This document shows positions 16,201-25,404 of a stretch of 64,000 bases of DNA, one piece after another (the first letter of the stretch is position 1; each line of letters opens with the position of its first letter). This DNA comes from Oscillatoriales cyanobacterium (GTDB taxonomy: Bacteria > Cyanobacteriota > Cyanobacteriia > Cyanobacteriales > Microcoleaceae), in contig REAP01000006.1 of assembly GCA_004294385.1 (NCBI GenBank), positions 27,546-91,545 on the forward strand, read 5' to 3'. A model generated the notes under the pieces. That model was not told the origin of the DNA. It saw only the letters and a program-made list of their open reading frames with translations, and did not search any database. Made by a program: the position numbers and the translations under genes.

Positions 16201-17361
16201 ATGATTAAACTGCTGAGGGACGATCGCTTTTGGAAAATTGCTGGACAGGCGATCGCCTTAATTTCAGTAATAGCTGTCATAGCAATTCTTTGGGACAATC
16301 TGACTGCCAATTATGCACAACTTGGCATCAATTTCGGATTTGACTTTCTGAATTCCCAAGCATCCTTTGATATTGGGGAAAAAGTGATTGATTACAATCC
16401 TGAAAATAGTTATAGACAGGCTTATTTGGTCGGTTTATTCAACTCATTACGAGTGATGGGAATTGGCATAATTATCGCAACTATTGCGGGTTTGACGGTA
16501 GGAATTGCGCGGCTTTCTGACAACTGGTTGCTGAGAACTTTAGCAGGTTTGTATGTAGAAATTATCCGAAATACGCCGTTATTGCTGCAATTGTTTTTTT
16601 GGTATTTTGCAGTGTTCATTGCTTTCCCAAAACTGGAAGAAAACCCGCAGATGAGTGGCCCAGTGTACTTGACAAATCGTGCTATTGCACTACCTTGGCT
16701 GGCGACTTTGCCTGGTTTTGAAATTTGGTTGATTTTGCTGGCTTTGGGGTGTTTGGGGGCGATCGGGCTGTGGCTGTGGCGCGATCGCGTTATGCTAGAA
16801 CAAGCGCAGCCGGGAAGACAGTTGTTTTGGGCATTAGGTGCGATCGGACTCAGCGCAATTTTAGCCTTGATTATTACCAGAAATCTGCCTTTCCGCTTAG
16901 ATATTCCCCGCCTCACAGCAGATTTGCAACTCGAAGGCGGATTACAATTAAGTCCCGAATTTGGAGCATTGGTGACAGGACTCAGCCTGTATACTGGCAG
17001 TTACATTGCCGAAATTGTCCGGGCTGGAATTCAGTCAGTCCCAAAAGGGCAATCGGAAGCCGCCAAGTCTTTGGGATTGCAATCTGGAACCATGATGCGG
17101 CTGGTAATTCTACCCCAAGCTTTGCGGGTAATTATTCCGCCATTAACCAGCCAGTATCTGAATTTAGCCAAGAATTCTAGTTTAGCAGTGGCGATCGCCT
17201 ATCCCGACGTCTACTTTGTGGTGGCTTCCCCGACACTGAATCAGACCGGAAGGGCGATCGAAGCCATGTTAATTATCATGGTAACATATCTAACCATTAG
17301 TTTGATAATTTCTCTGTTCATGAATTGGTACAATCAAAGTGTACAACTCAAGGAAAGGTAA
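16201..17361 (+). CDS. natG: Amino-acid ABC transporter permease, first subunit
   Basis: 386-residue permease of the HisM/AapQ type. The C-terminal half holds the permease signature EAAKSLGLQSGTMMRLVILP (the EAA loop that contacts the ATPase), and YVEIIRNTPLLLQLFFWYF lies near residue 118. An additional pair of helices splits the transmembrane domain, a mark of the larger AapQ/AapM-class permeases. The start is ATG at 16201, 69 nt after the binding-protein gene; the gap contains an inverted AACAGTCAAC-type sequence. It would form a heterodimer with the permease at 18665. Confidence 0.87.
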   Translation: MIKLLRDDRFWKIAGQAIALISVIAVIAILWDNLTANYAQLGINFGFDFLNSQASFDIGEKVIDYNPENSYRQAYLVGLFNSLRVMGIGIIIATIAGLTVGIARLSDNWLLRTLAGLYVEIIRNTPLLLQLFFWYFAVFIAFPKLEENPQMSGPVYLTNRAIALPWLATLPGFEIWLILLALGCLGAIGLWLWRDRVMLEQAQPGRQLFWALGAIGLSAILALIITRNLPFRLDIPRLTADLQLEGGLQLSPEFGALVTGLSLYTGSYIAEIVRAGIQSVPKGQSEAAKSLGLQSGTMMRLVILPQALRVIIPPLTSQYLNLAKNSSLAVAIAYPDVYFVVASPTLNQTGRAIEAMLIIMVTYLTISLIISLFMNWYNQSVQLKER

Positions 17362-17411
17362 ATACTTTAAATTCCACCCAATTTACTTGGAATAAAAGGA
17401 GAGTCCATCAA

Positions 17412-18011
17412 ATGGCATACAGTGACTTCAACTTAAACAAAGTAACGAGTAATTTTGAATTAACAATTTCTGATAAAATTGATATGTTCGCGGCTGTATC
17501 AGAATTAGAGTCGAGTACATTACTTACAGAAATCCTCAAAGATAATGTACCACTAGCCCTAAGTAGCAATACTGAAAAATCTCGCTCGGAAATGATTATC
17601 GCACCAATTTTACTCGAATTTAGAAAACAGTTCAAATCTGAAATTAGTTTGTTTTCTGGAATAGACTTTACAATTGATCCAGAAAAGGGATTAAATGGAA
17701 GTTGCGATTTTCTAATTAGTCATTCTTCTGAATTATTACTTGTTAGAGCACCAGTCATTATTATTGTAGAAGCCAAAAAAGAAAATATCAATGGCGGATT
17801 GGGACAATGTGTAGCAGAAATGTTGGCAGCTAGAATATTTAATGAACGTGAAGGGAACGAGATTCCTGCAATTTATGGGGCTGTTACTAGCGGAACTAAC
17901 TGGAAATTTCTTAAATTAAAAGACCAAATAATTGAAATAGACTTGACCGAGTATTACCTGAGAGATGTTAATAAGATTTTAGGAATTTTAGCCAGTGTAA
18001 TTAATCATTAA
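17412..18011 (+). CDS. PD-(D/E)XK nuclease-like conserved hypothetical protein
   Basis: 199 residues from the ATG at 17412, which follows AAAGGAG; an open frame from 17325 overlaps natG and is rejected. A helical N-terminal half (residues 1-65) is followed by a core resembling the restriction-endonuclease fold: Asp in NGSCDFLISH, then IIIVEAKKENINGGLGQCVAEM (E-x-K with a following Gln), the hallmark arrangement of PD-(D/E)XK proteins. No methylase or specificity subunit is nearby. It sits inside the transporter operon between the two permease genes, with intact flanks, so it was probably inserted there together with the next gene. Confidence 0.6.
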   Translation: MAYSDFNLNKVTSNFELTISDKIDMFAAVSELESSTLLTEILKDNVPLALSSNTEKSRSEMIIAPILLEFRKQFKSEISLFSGIDFTIDPEKGLNGSCDFLISHSSELLLVRAPVIIIVEAKKENINGGLGQCVAEMLAARIFNEREGNEIPAIYGAVTSGTNWKFLKLKDQIIEIDLTEYYLRDVNKILGILASVINH

Positions 18012-18061
18012 CAACTAACAATTATTTTTGGTTGAACCGTATCAAAGTTGAGGTAAATCAA

Positions 18062-18583
18062 ATGACCCAAGAATTAATCGATCTTAGAAGTAGTATATTG
18101 GAAGGACGGTATACAGATGCTTTGGCAATTGTCGATGAGCTAGATGGCATGAGCAAACAGGCAATTCTGCGGCAAATCCAATCTTTCTTAACTGTGTTGC
18201 TGATTCATTTGATTAAAAATCAAGTTGAACAGCGATTAACTGGTTCTTGGGCAAATTCTATTCGCAATTCAATTAGAGAAATTAAAAAGGCAAATATTAA
18301 AGACAATAAAGCATCTTATTACATCAATTCTGATCAATGGCATAATTTCATAGAAGAAGAAGTAATTGAGGATGCGATTGCCGAAGCTGCGGAGGAAGTA
18401 TTCAACGGTGCTTATAGTCAATTTCAACTTGCAGAGATGATGGATAGAAACTTGATTATTCAGACTGCTGTGAGGTTATTGAATTTGACTTATATCCATT
18501 CTGCCAAAGATTTACCCGCAGTGTTAGCCCAGCATTTAAGTCAGTTACCTGGTGGCGAAGATTGGATAAATCGGCGACAATAA
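18062..18583 (+). CDS. DUF29-like conserved hypothetical protein
   Basis: 173 residues from the ATG at 18062, with GAGGT 7-8 nt upstream; a TTG at 18032 is less likely. The layout matches the cyanobacterial DUF29-like family as I remember it: an N-terminal helix pair (DLRSSILEGRYTDALAIVDEL), a hydrophobic helix (FLTVLLIHLIKNQVEQRLTGSW), then polar helices. It is soluble. It follows the nuclease-like gene by 50 nt. The role is unknown. Confidence 0.55.
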   Translation: MTQELIDLRSSILEGRYTDALAIVDELDGMSKQAILRQIQSFLTVLLIHLIKNQVEQRLTGSWANSIRNSIREIKKANIKDNKASYYINSDQWHNFIEEEVIEDAIAEAAEEVFNGAYSQFQLAEMMDRNLIIQTAVRLLNLTYIHSAKDLPAVLAQHLSQLPGGEDWINRRQ

Positions 18584-18664
18584 GCCTTGGCGATTGGAAA
18601 TCGGTTTTACACAAACAAAACCCGCCTTCGCGGGTTAACACAATATAGGATTAAAAAACGCTTT

Positions 18665-19900
18665 ATGGAAACTCTCCCCATATTACCGCCCCCGGCCACT
18701 GAATCGCCCACCCCTTGGAATTGGGCCCGCAAAAATCTATTTAGTACCTGGTACAACACCATTTTTACAATAGTTTGTCTAATTGTGAGTTTCCAAACTA
18801 TTCGAGGAATTATCGTTTGGGCAACTACAAAAGCTCAATGGCGGGTATTAGAAGCCAACTTGCCACTATTTTTTGTCGGCAGATTTCCCAGCGAATCCTA
18901 CTGGCGACTGTGGATAGTAACGGGAATAATTAGTTTGTTAGCTGGCTTAACATGGGGAAACATTCAGCGACAAGAAAGGCTGTGGAATCCGCCATTATTG
19001 ATTTTACTCGGTGTTGCCGTTGTCGGTGCGGTAATTTCGCCGATCGCCTTGACATCTCGTCTGTACTTACTAGGCAATATAATCATAGCCGCTACCAGCT
19101 ATTTTGCAGGGCGACAAATAAACCCCAACCCCCCCTCGCCCCCCCTTGGTAAGGGGGGGTTGGGGGGGTTTAACTGGATGCCAGCAGTTTGGGCGCTTTC
19201 ATTCCCAGTAATCTTGTGGTTAATTAAAGGCGGGTTAGGCTTGAAAGAAGTCTCGACAAATGATTGGGGTGGTTTAGTATTGACGCTGTTTTTAGCAGTT
19301 ATTAGTATTGTGCTTTCCTTTCCTTTAGGAGTATTACTCGCCCTCGGCAGACAAAGCTCTTTACCAGTTGTGAAACTGTTATCAACATTATACATTGAAA
19401 TTATTCGCGGTTTGCCCTTAATTGGTATTTTGTTTTTAGGTCAAGTGATGCTACAACTATTCTTGCCACCAGAATATCCCAAATTAGATAGAGTAATTAG
19501 AGCCATTGCCGGATTAACATTATTCAGTGCGGCCTACTTAGCCGAAAACGTGCGCGGTGGCTTGCAGGCCGTACCCACAGGGCAAATAGAAGCAGCAAGG
19601 GCGATCGGGCTAAATACACCCCTACTCACCATCCTCATTGTACTCCCTCAAGCACTGCGAACAGTCATTCCGGCGATCGGCGGCCAATTCATCGGATTAT
19701 TCATGGACACATCCCTACTTTCTCTATTCGGAATGTTAGAATTAGTAGGCATATCCCGTTCAGTTTTAGCCAATCCATCCTACATCGGTAGATACGCCGA
19801 AGTTTACATATTCATCGGCATCATCTATTGGATATTTTGCTACTCAATGTCCCTAGCCAGCCGCAAAATAGAACAGACTTTAGAAATAGGTCAAAGGTAA
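18665..19900 (+). CDS. natH: Amino-acid ABC transporter permease, second subunit, with in-frame repeat insert
   Basis: 411 residues from the ATG at 18665 (METLPILPPP...), the AapM/NatH-type partner. It has YIEIIRGLPLIGILFLGQV and the EAA loop EAARAIGLNTPLLTILIVLP. About residues 150-168 are encoded by a palindromic C-run/G-run repeat ([12 protein letters not shown]), in a loop between helices, so the frame stays open and the permease core is untouched. The gap before it (18584-18664) holds a short AACCCGC/GCGGGTT hairpin. It is separated from natG by two unrelated genes. Confidence 0.87.
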   Translation: METLPILPPPATESPTPWNWARKNLFSTWYNTIFTIVCLIVSFQTIRGIIVWATTKAQWRVLEANLPLFFVGRFPSESYWRLWIVTGIISLLAGLTWGNIQRQERLWNPPLLILLGVAVVGAVISPIALTSRLYLLGNIIIAATSYFAGRQINPNPPSPPLGKGGLGGFNWMPAVWALSFPVILWLIKGGLGLKEVSTNDWGGLVLTLFLAVISIVLSFPLGVLLALGRQSSLPVVKLLSTLYIEIIRGLPLIGILFLGQVMLQLFLPPEYPKLDRVIRAIAGLTLFSAAYLAENVRGGLQAVPTGQIEAARAIGLNTPLLTILIVLPQALRTVIPAIGGQFIGLFMDTSLLSLFGMLELVGISRSVLANPSYIGRYAEVYIFIGIIYWIFCYSMSLASRKIEQTLEIGQR

Positions 19901-19947
19901 AAAGTCAGTAGTCATTAGTCAGTAGTCATTAGTCATTAGCCGACGTC

Positions 19948-20012
19948 GTAGGGTGCGTCGCCACTCTTAAATCCCTAAAAAAAACGACAATCGATGAGCG
20001 ACGCACCTTACC
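19948..20012. repeat. GTAGGGTGCGTC-type MITE, copy 1
   Basis: 65 bp with complementary ends (GTAGGGTGCGTCGC near the left, GCGACGCACCTTAC at the right) in the natH-bgtA gap. A second member with perfect 13-bp ends is at 53603-53667, and a minimal version (GTAGGGTGCGCAGTGCGCACC) lies at 31163-31183. Confidence 0.85.
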
Positions 20013-20060
20013 ATTAGTCATTAGGATTCATCAGCGGTCAAAAAATCAAACTAAAAAAAT

Positions 20061-20813
20061 ATGGAAACTCAGCAAACAAGTCCAGAAAAAGTAGTTATAG
20101 CAGAAAACGTCCACAAATGGTACGGGGAATTTCACGTATTGCGCGGTGTCAGTATGGAAGTAAACCGAGGCGAAGTCGTCGTTATCATGGGCCCATCCGG
20201 TTCAGGAAAATCCACATTTATTCGTACATTTAACGCCCTAGAAGAATACCAACAGGGTAAAATAACCATCGACGGCATCGAACTTTCCCACGATTTACGC
20301 AACATCGAAACAATTCGTCGCGAAGTCGGAATGGTATTTCAACAATTCAACCTATTTCCCCACTTATCAGTATTGCAAAATGTCATGCTAGCCCCCGTAT
20401 GGGTGCGCCGTTGGCCCAAGAAAAAAGCCGAAGAAATAGCAATGCAACTATTAGAAAGAGTAGGAATTTTGGAACAAGCACAAAAATATCCCGGACAACT
20501 TTCTGGGGGACAACAGCAGCGAGTAGCAATTGCCCGTTCCCTAGCGATGCAGCCTAAAATCATGCTATTTGACGAACCAACATCAGCATTAGATCCCGAA
20601 ATGGTGCGAGAAGTTTTAGATGTGATGCGAAATTTGGCTCAAACTGGAATTACAATGGTAGTGGTAACTCATGAAGTCGGGTTTGCTCGTGAAGTTGCCG
20701 ATCGCATTGTGTTGATGGATGGCGGAGTTTTGGTGGAAGAAGCAAGCCCGGAAGAGTTTTTTCGGAATCCGAAAGAAGAGCGCACGCGCAAGTTTTTGTC
20801 TCAGATATTATAG
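20061..20813 (+). CDS. bgtA: Amino-acid ABC transporter ATP-binding protein
   Basis: 250-residue ATPase that energises the transporter encoded upstream. Walker [10 protein letters not shown] lies at residues about 48-56, the Q-loop in [10 protein letters not shown], the ABC signature [16 protein letters not shown] near 150, Walker [15 protein letters not shown] and the switch His in [10 protein letters not shown]. Highly similar in layout to AapP/GlnQ/BgtA. It closes the operon that began at 15046. The symbol follows the Anabaena N-II system and carries some uncertainty, because BgtA there is shared between transporters. Confidence 0.93.
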   Translation: METQQTSPEKVVIAENVHKWYGEFHVLRGVSMEVNRGEVVVIMGPSGSGKSTFIRTFNALEEYQQGKITIDGIELSHDLRNIETIRREVGMVFQQFNLFPHLSVLQNVMLAPVWVRRWPKKKAEEIAMQLLERVGILEQAQKYPGQLSGGQQQRVAIARSLAMQPKIMLFDEPTSALDPEMVREVLDVMRNLAQTGITMVVVTHEVGFAREVADRIVLMDGGVLVEEASPEEFFRNPKEERTRKFLSQIL

Positions 20814-20966
20814 GGCATCGGGCATAGGGCATCGGGCATCGGGAATTGGGCATCGGGAATTGGGAATTGGGCATTGGGCATTGGGCATTGGGCATCGGGC
20901 ATAACAACAAATAACTAATAACTAATAACAAATAACAAATAACAAATAACTAATAACTAATAACTA
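20814..20966. repeat. GGGCATC/GGGAATT heptamer tract followed by AATAACT repeats
   Basis: The entire bgtA-uvrC gap is tandem heptamers: first mixed GGGCATC, GGGCATT and GGGAATT units, then AATAACT/AATAACA units that run to the uvrC start codon. No ribosome-binding site for uvrC is visible in it. Confidence 0.9.
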
Positions 20967-22982
20967 ATGACCACAAAAACTCTGCCACTAATTAGAGATT
21001 CAGAACGCTTAGAAAGCCGCCTCAAAGAAATTCCAGCGGTTCCTGGTGTATACTTGATGCGCGATGAGAGCGATCGCATTTTGTACATCGGCAAATCCAA
21101 AAAACTCAGAAATCGCGTCCGTTCCTACTTCCGTGAAAGCCAGAATCTCAGTCACCGCATCGCCATGATGGTGCAGCAAGTGCGCGAAATTGAATTCATC
21201 GCCACCGACACAGAAGCCGAAGCATTAGCATTAGAAGCAAACCTAGTCAAACAACACCAACCTCACTTTAATGTACTCCTCAAGGATGATAAAAAATATC
21301 CTTATTTGTGCATAACTTGGTCAGAAGAATACCCGCGCATTTTCATCACCCGCAAACGCCGCGCGGGTAATGCCAAAGACCGCTACTACGGCCCCTACGT
21401 TGATACAGGAGCGCTGCGAAGTACGCTGCATTTGATCAAGCGCATTTTCCCTCTGCGGCAACGCCCTCAACCACTGTTTAAAGACCGCCCTTGTTTGAAC
21501 TATGATATCGGCCGCTGTGTTGGTGTTTGTCAAGGATTAATATCTGTGGAAGATTACCACAAAATTATTCAAAAAGTAGCGATGATTTTCCAGGGAAGGA
21601 CTCAGGAATTACTTGACATTCTGGAACCGCAAATGGAAGAAGCAGCAGAAAATTTAAACTTTGAACTGGCGGCGCGGATTCGCGATCAAATCAATGGTTT
21701 GCAGTCTTTGAATTCTGGTCAAAAAGTATCCTTGCCTAATGATACTGTTTCCAGAGATGCGATCGCACTTGCGGCCGATAGTCAACACGCTTGCATTCAA
21801 CTATTCCAAATTCGTGCAGGTCAATTGGTCGGTAGATTGGGATTTATGGCAGAAATACCCCCCCAACCCCCCCTTGCCAAGGGGGGGCAAGAGTTATCTG
21901 AATCTTTTCTGAAAGAAGAGCAAAACTTATCTCAACCTTCTCTTACCTCCCCCCCTTACCAAGGGGGGGAACGAGGGGGGGTAGAGGCTGGAGCAATTTT
22001 GCAGCGGGTGTTGGAGGAACACTATCAAAATGTCGAATCTGTAGAAATTCCCAGCGAAATTTCTGTACAATATGAGTTGCCAGAAGCGGAAATATTAGCA
22101 GATTGGTTGAGCAATCGCAAGGGTCGAAAAGTGACAATTTTAACTCCGCAGCGACAAAGTAAGGCAGAGTTGATTGAGATGGTGGAACGCAATGCTGAGT
22201 ATGAATTGGCGAGAATGCAAAGATTGAGCGATCGCAATTCTCAAGCAATGCAAGACTTAGCAGAAATTCTCGATTTGCCAGAAGTTCCCCACCGCATTGA
22301 AGGTTATGATATTTCTCACATTCAAGGTTCGGATGCGGTAGCTTCCCGCGTCGTATTTATTGATGGTTTACCTGCGAATCAACACTATCGCCATTACAAA
22401 ATTAAAAATCCTGAAATTAAATCAGGGCATTCGGATGACTTTGCTAGTTTAGCAGAAGTGCTCGGTCGCCGATTTCGAGGGAAGAAGGAAGAGGGAAGTT
22501 CGGCAACGGATTGTGTAACGGATTTAACGGATAGAGGGAATATTGTTGACAAACCGGACTTAATTATGATTGATGGTGGCAAAGGTCAACTTTCAGCAGT
22601 TGTGGCAGTTTTGCGGGAGATGAATTTGCTAGAAGAGTTGCGGGTTGTGAGTTTAGCCAAGCAGCGAGAAGAGATATTTTTGCCTGGGGAATCTTTGCCA
22701 TTGCCAACTGATGCTGAGCAGCCTGGTGTACAATTATTGCGTCGGGTGCGGGATGAAGCGCACAGATTTGCGGTGAGTTTTCATCGGGATCAGAGAAGTG
22801 GCAGAATGAAGCGATCGCGACTTGATGAAATTTCGGGATTGGGGCACCACCGACAAAAACAATTATTAGCACATTTTCGGTCGATCGACTATCTGCGCTT
22901 AGCCACTCCTGAACAATTAGCAGAAGTTTCTGGAATTGGCCCGCGTCTGGCGCAGCAAATTTACGATTATTTTCATCCCTAG
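20967..22982 (+). CDS. uvrC: Excinuclease ABC subunit C with in-frame repeat insert
   Basis: UvrC makes the two incisions in nucleotide excision repair. The GIY-YIG domain is at residues about 20-100 ([22 protein letters not shown]), a UVR motif near 210-245, the RNase H-like 3' part contains [18 protein letters not shown] and MIDGGKGQL, and tandem HhH ends the protein ([18 protein letters not shown]). At 671 residues it is longer than usual because about residues 295-341 come from two C-run/G-run palindromes ([20 protein letters not shown]), placed in the linker just before [13 protein letters not shown]. Catalytic motifs are intact, so it is probably functional. Confidence 0.95.
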   Translation: MTTKTLPLIRDSERLESRLKEIPAVPGVYLMRDESDRILYIGKSKKLRNRVRSYFRESQNLSHRIAMMVQQVREIEFIATDTEAEALALEANLVKQHQPHFNVLLKDDKKYPYLCITWSEEYPRIFITRKRRAGNAKDRYYGPYVDTGALRSTLHLIKRIFPLRQRPQPLFKDRPCLNYDIGRCVGVCQGLISVEDYHKIIQKVAMIFQGRTQELLDILEPQMEEAAENLNFELAARIRDQINGLQSLNSGQKVSLPNDTVSRDAIALAADSQHACIQLFQIRAGQLVGRLGFMAEIPPQPPLAKGGQELSESFLKEEQNLSQPSLTSPPYQGGERGGVEAGAILQRVLEEHYQNVESVEIPSEISVQYELPEAEILADWLSNRKGRKVTILTPQRQSKAELIEMVERNAEYELARMQRLSDRNSQAMQDLAEILDLPEVPHRIEGYDISHIQGSDAVASRVVFIDGLPANQHYRHYKIKNPEIKSGHSDDFASLAEVLGRRFRGKKEEGSSATDCVTDLTDRGNIVDKPDLIMIDGGKGQLSAVVAVLREMNLLEELRVVSLAKQREEIFLPGESLPLPTDAEQPGVQLLRRVRDEAHRFAVSFHRDQRSGRMKRSRLDEISGLGHHRQKQLLAHFRSIDYLRLATPEQLAEVSGIGPRLAQQIYDYFHP

Positions 22983-23215
22983 TGATGATTGCATCGAAAA
23001 TGTGATCCGGATTTAAAAGGAGACTAGATGTGCGATCGGCGATGTCAAAGCCAGTAGTCAAGGGTCATCGGGAGGGAAAAGTATTAATTTTGAGGCGATC
23101 GCGAGACAACTGTTCTGAGACTGGGAATTTCAGCCGGCGCGATCGGCGGATATAAAAAAACTTTCAAAAATCTCTTGCTATTTCCAGAACTTTACGGTAC
23201 TATTAGTTTCTGTGT

Positions 23216-23286
23216 GCGGGCGTAGTTTAGTGGTAAAACTTTAGCCTTCCAAGCTAATTATGCGGGTTCGATTCCCGCCGCCCGCT
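23216..23286 (+). tRNA. tRNA-Gly(TCC)
   Basis: A 71-nt cloverleaf: acceptor GCGGGCG pairing with CGCCCGC, anticodon stem TTAGC/GCTAA with loop CTTCCAA (anticodon TCC), T-arm GCGGG-TTCGATT-CCCGC. The discriminator is T and CCA is not encoded. It is followed by a strong terminator. A relic with integrase-site-like repeats lies just downstream. Confidence 0.95.
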
Positions 23287-23294
23287 CTGAATAT

Positions 23295-23336
23295 AAAAGC
23301 CTCAAACCTACACGAAATCACGGTTTGAGGCTTTTT
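23295..23336 (+). terminator. Rho-independent terminator after tRNA-Gly
   Basis: AAAGCCTCAAACC pairs with GGTTTGAGGCTTT around a 12-nt loop, followed by a T-run. It is positioned 8 nt past the tRNA. Confidence 0.92.
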
Positions 23337-23393
23337 ATTGCCGATTTTTGGGCTTTGTGGGGGGTCAAGTTGAGTATTAACTGAGCATCAAGT

Positions 23394-23471
23394 GACTACG
23401 ATTTGACTACGGAATGACCAAACTGAGTATCAACTGACTACGAATTGACTACGGTCAAAAAACCCGTAGTC
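23394..23471. repeat. Five GACTACG heptamers (iteron or arm-site-like)
   Basis: Direct GACTACG at 23394, 23405, 23436 and 23447, and an inverted copy at 23465-23471. The direct copies come as two pairs with 11-nt periodicity. It resembles integrase arm-binding sites or plasmid iterons and lies between tRNA-Gly and the decayed gene. Confidence 0.6.
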
Positions 23472-23537
23472 AGCCCTTCGCCACAAAATCCCCGCTTCCA
23501 GTTGTAAGTCAGGATTCCCTCACAATAAGCTGTCAGC

Positions 23538-23960
23538 TTAACCAAGCAACTCTAGAATCGCCTCTACATCCCCCACATCTGCCTTAGACTTTTTGCGCTG
23601 AGCTTTGAGTTGGTTAAGTAAGTCAGCGGCCTCTGGAAATTCTGCGACTGCCAGAGCTGAGTTTTTAATTTCAGTGCGATCGCTCGTATGTGTATTGGGT
23701 GTAGCTCTACTTGCAGCATTACTTGTTGCCTTACTTGCCTCTTCAACTGCCTTACTTGTTTCTTCAAGTAGAGCAGTAGGTAGAGCAGTAAGTAGAGCTG
23801 TATACCGTGAGGTAAGGCTGTCGGTTGATGTTCATAGGTACGCTCTTTGAGGGTACGTGCATGGGGTCTCAACCATGCCGTATGATCGATCGCTAATACT
23901 GGACGTTCTACTTGTCTGGTATTTAGATTATGGTTGAGTCTGATAGCTGCTCGCCAGCGA
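23538..23960 (-). pseudogene. Decayed element-borne gene, 3' portion
   Basis: Minus-strand reading gives one frame with IKNGNGRWRAAIRLNHN...AWLRPHARTLKERTY and then, after a shift inside a 12-bp CTCTACYTACTG repeat, a second frame through an Ala/Thr-rich linker into FPEAADLLNQLKAQRKKS and a stop at 23538. The same C-terminal tail, FPEAADWLNRLKAQRKKS, is found as a fragment at 40627-40749. No complete frame exists, so this is a broken gene of unknown family, presumably from an integrated element. Confidence 0.6.
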
Positions 23961-24194
23961 CCATTGCCGTTCTTGATAAACGTGAGCTAGTCTCACAGCG
24001 ATCGCACTTTTTGACCTGCTTAGTCTAAACTCCAATCAGGTAGCACCCACAGGTTTTGTTGACCCGCTTGTCACCTAGTCTGAATTGAAGCGTGATGTAA
24101 GACCCCTTAGCCTTACTATCTTTTTTTAGCCCTACCCCTTTGGGGCATTCTTTCTGTGCTTGTTTGAAGTAGTCGAAAATTCGCTCGTAGCCGA

Positions 24195-24494
24195 TTAGGT
24201 AATCAACTGAGGTGCTTGCTGTGTTCGCGATGAGTTTAAAAAAGAGCTAGAACGACGGAAAACCGTAGGTTGAGAGCTAAACGCTAATTCAAGTCCCTCC
24301 ACCCCCATGAAATTCCATCCTTTCTGAGTTAATAGTTTCAGATTTATTGCCTCACCAGGATTTCTGTTTTCCGCTATCTCCCAACCATCTGGTGCGCGAT
24401 TCATGTAGGCGATCGCGTATTTTGCTCGCGTAGCAGCCGAGACCGCTGCTTGCGCCGCACTGTACATTATTTGATCGCAGAATGCCGGATACAC
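24195..24494 (-). pseudogene. Open frame of an element relic containing a tRNA-Leu 3' end
   Basis: About 100 codons are open on the minus strand (MYPAFCDQIMYSAAQAAVS...), but the middle of this frame is encoded by DNA that is 79/88 identical to the 3' end and flank of tRNA-Leu at 40766-40853. It is therefore probably a chance or chimeric frame, and not a family protein. The stretch between 23960 and 24195 holds nothing I can recognise. Confidence 0.4.
24288..24375 (+). other. att-like duplication of the tRNA-Leu 3' end and flank
   Basis: The first 20 nt reproduce the T-loop to discriminator portion of tRNA-Leu exactly (TTCAAGTCCCTCCACCCCCA). The next 68 nt match the tRNA's 3' flank with nine differences. 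Sequence from the T-loop to the discriminator is what tyrosine integrases commonly use as an attachment core. Interpreted as a relic att site. Confidence 0.65.
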
Positions 24495-24552
24495 ATAATA
24501 CGCTTTTGTAGTAAGGGTTATGTATCCAATAAGTCCAGGAAATGACTCAAAA

Positions 24553-24798
24553 ATGACCCAAGAACAGAATCAACAGCCAAAAGTCAACCTTGGAACATCT
24601 GATGAAAATACGGAGTTGGAACAACCAACTTTAACCGCTGAAGAATTGCCAAATGTTAATTCCAAAACTCCATGTCAAGCATTTGCAACTAGCGGCGAAG
24701 ACCGTTTGAAAGCCCTAGCCCGCTTGATTATAGTGAGTTTCGCTTGGTCAATTCCAGAACTTTCTGAACGCAAGTATAGCAACCGTCAAGGGAATTAA
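24553..24798 (+). CDS. Small hypothetical protein (81 aa)
   Basis: ATG at 24553 opens MTQEQNQQPKVNLG; the product is polar and acidic in its first 50 residues, with one short hydrophobic segment (ALARLIIVSFAWSIP). It has no recognisable domain and no clear ribosome-binding site. It borders the element relic, so it may be a remnant of the same DNA. Confidence 0.3.
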   Translation: MTQEQNQQPKVNLGTSDENTELEQPTLTAEELPNVNSKTPCQAFATSGEDRLKALARLIIVSFAWSIPELSERKYSNRQGN

Positions 24799-24806
24799 GT
24801 CTATTG

Positions 24807-25283
24807 TCAATTGTCTGCTTTCAATTGAATGCTTTCAAGCAATTGCTTTTCCTGCTGGACTTTTGCTTCTAAAGTTTGAATTTGTTCCCGACGGGCTTCG
24901 ACTTCAATCAAACGACGAGATAATTCTTGACTTTGCAAAGTCAGAGATTGCCGCCACTCTTCTGCTTTCTCGGCTTCTTGCTGCAAAAAATCTGGTGTAA
25001 CACCTATGGTTAGATGCTTCTCAACTAATTCTAGCACCCAGTTGTTAGCCGATCGCATATTCAAAACTTCGCCATTTTCCCCAACATCTGCTAAGACTAA
25101 AACGCCTTCATTTAAAGCATTAATCAGGGAGTTATTTGGGTTTTGAACACAATCTCTTGATAATGTCAAGATACTTTGTTCAGCAAGAATCGCCCAAGAA
25201 TCATCAGCATTTTGACAAGCCAGTAATTGCAGGGTGCGATCGGCGAAAACTTCCTGGCTTTGTACTTTAGCTAAATATAGCAT
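24807..25283 (-). CDS. Conserved hypothetical protein with C-terminal coiled coil
   Basis: 158 residues. An alpha/beta N-terminal domain (residues 1-95, KVQSQEVFADRTLQLLACQ...) is followed by a helical, strongly charged coiled coil (residues 100-158, EEWRQSLTLQSQELSRRLIE). No signal peptide or membrane helix. The start is ATG at 25283, immediately next to a heptamer tract that separates it from valS. I do not recognise a named family. Confidence 0.65.
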   Translation of the reverse strand: MLYLAKVQSQEVFADRTLQLLACQNADDSWAILAEQSILTLSRDCVQNPNNSLINALNEGVLVLADVGENGEVLNMRSANNWVLELVEKHLTIGVTPDFLQQEAEKAEEWRQSLTLQSQELSRRLIEVEARREQIQTLEAKVQQEKQLLESIQLKADN

Positions 25284-25287
25284 TAGG

Positions 25288-25349
25288 TAATTGGGAATTG
25301 GGAATTGGGAATTGGGAATTGGGAATTGGGAATTGGGAATTGGGAATTG
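25288..25349. repeat. GGGAATT tandem heptamers (about 8 units)
   Basis: Near-perfect head-to-tail TTGGGAA heptamers occupy the gap between the coiled-coil gene and the valS 3' region. The unit is the same as in the tracts at 41651-41748 and 48325-48399. Confidence 0.92.
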
Positions 25350-25404
25350 TCTAATTTGCGTGCTGTAGGGGCGGGTTTTACAAACAACAGCGAACAGTCA
25401 ACCA

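Noticed and set aside
22564..23061. 165-codon minus-strand frame over the end of uvrC
   Set aside because: It lies almost entirely antisense to conserved uvrC sequence and has no domain similarity.
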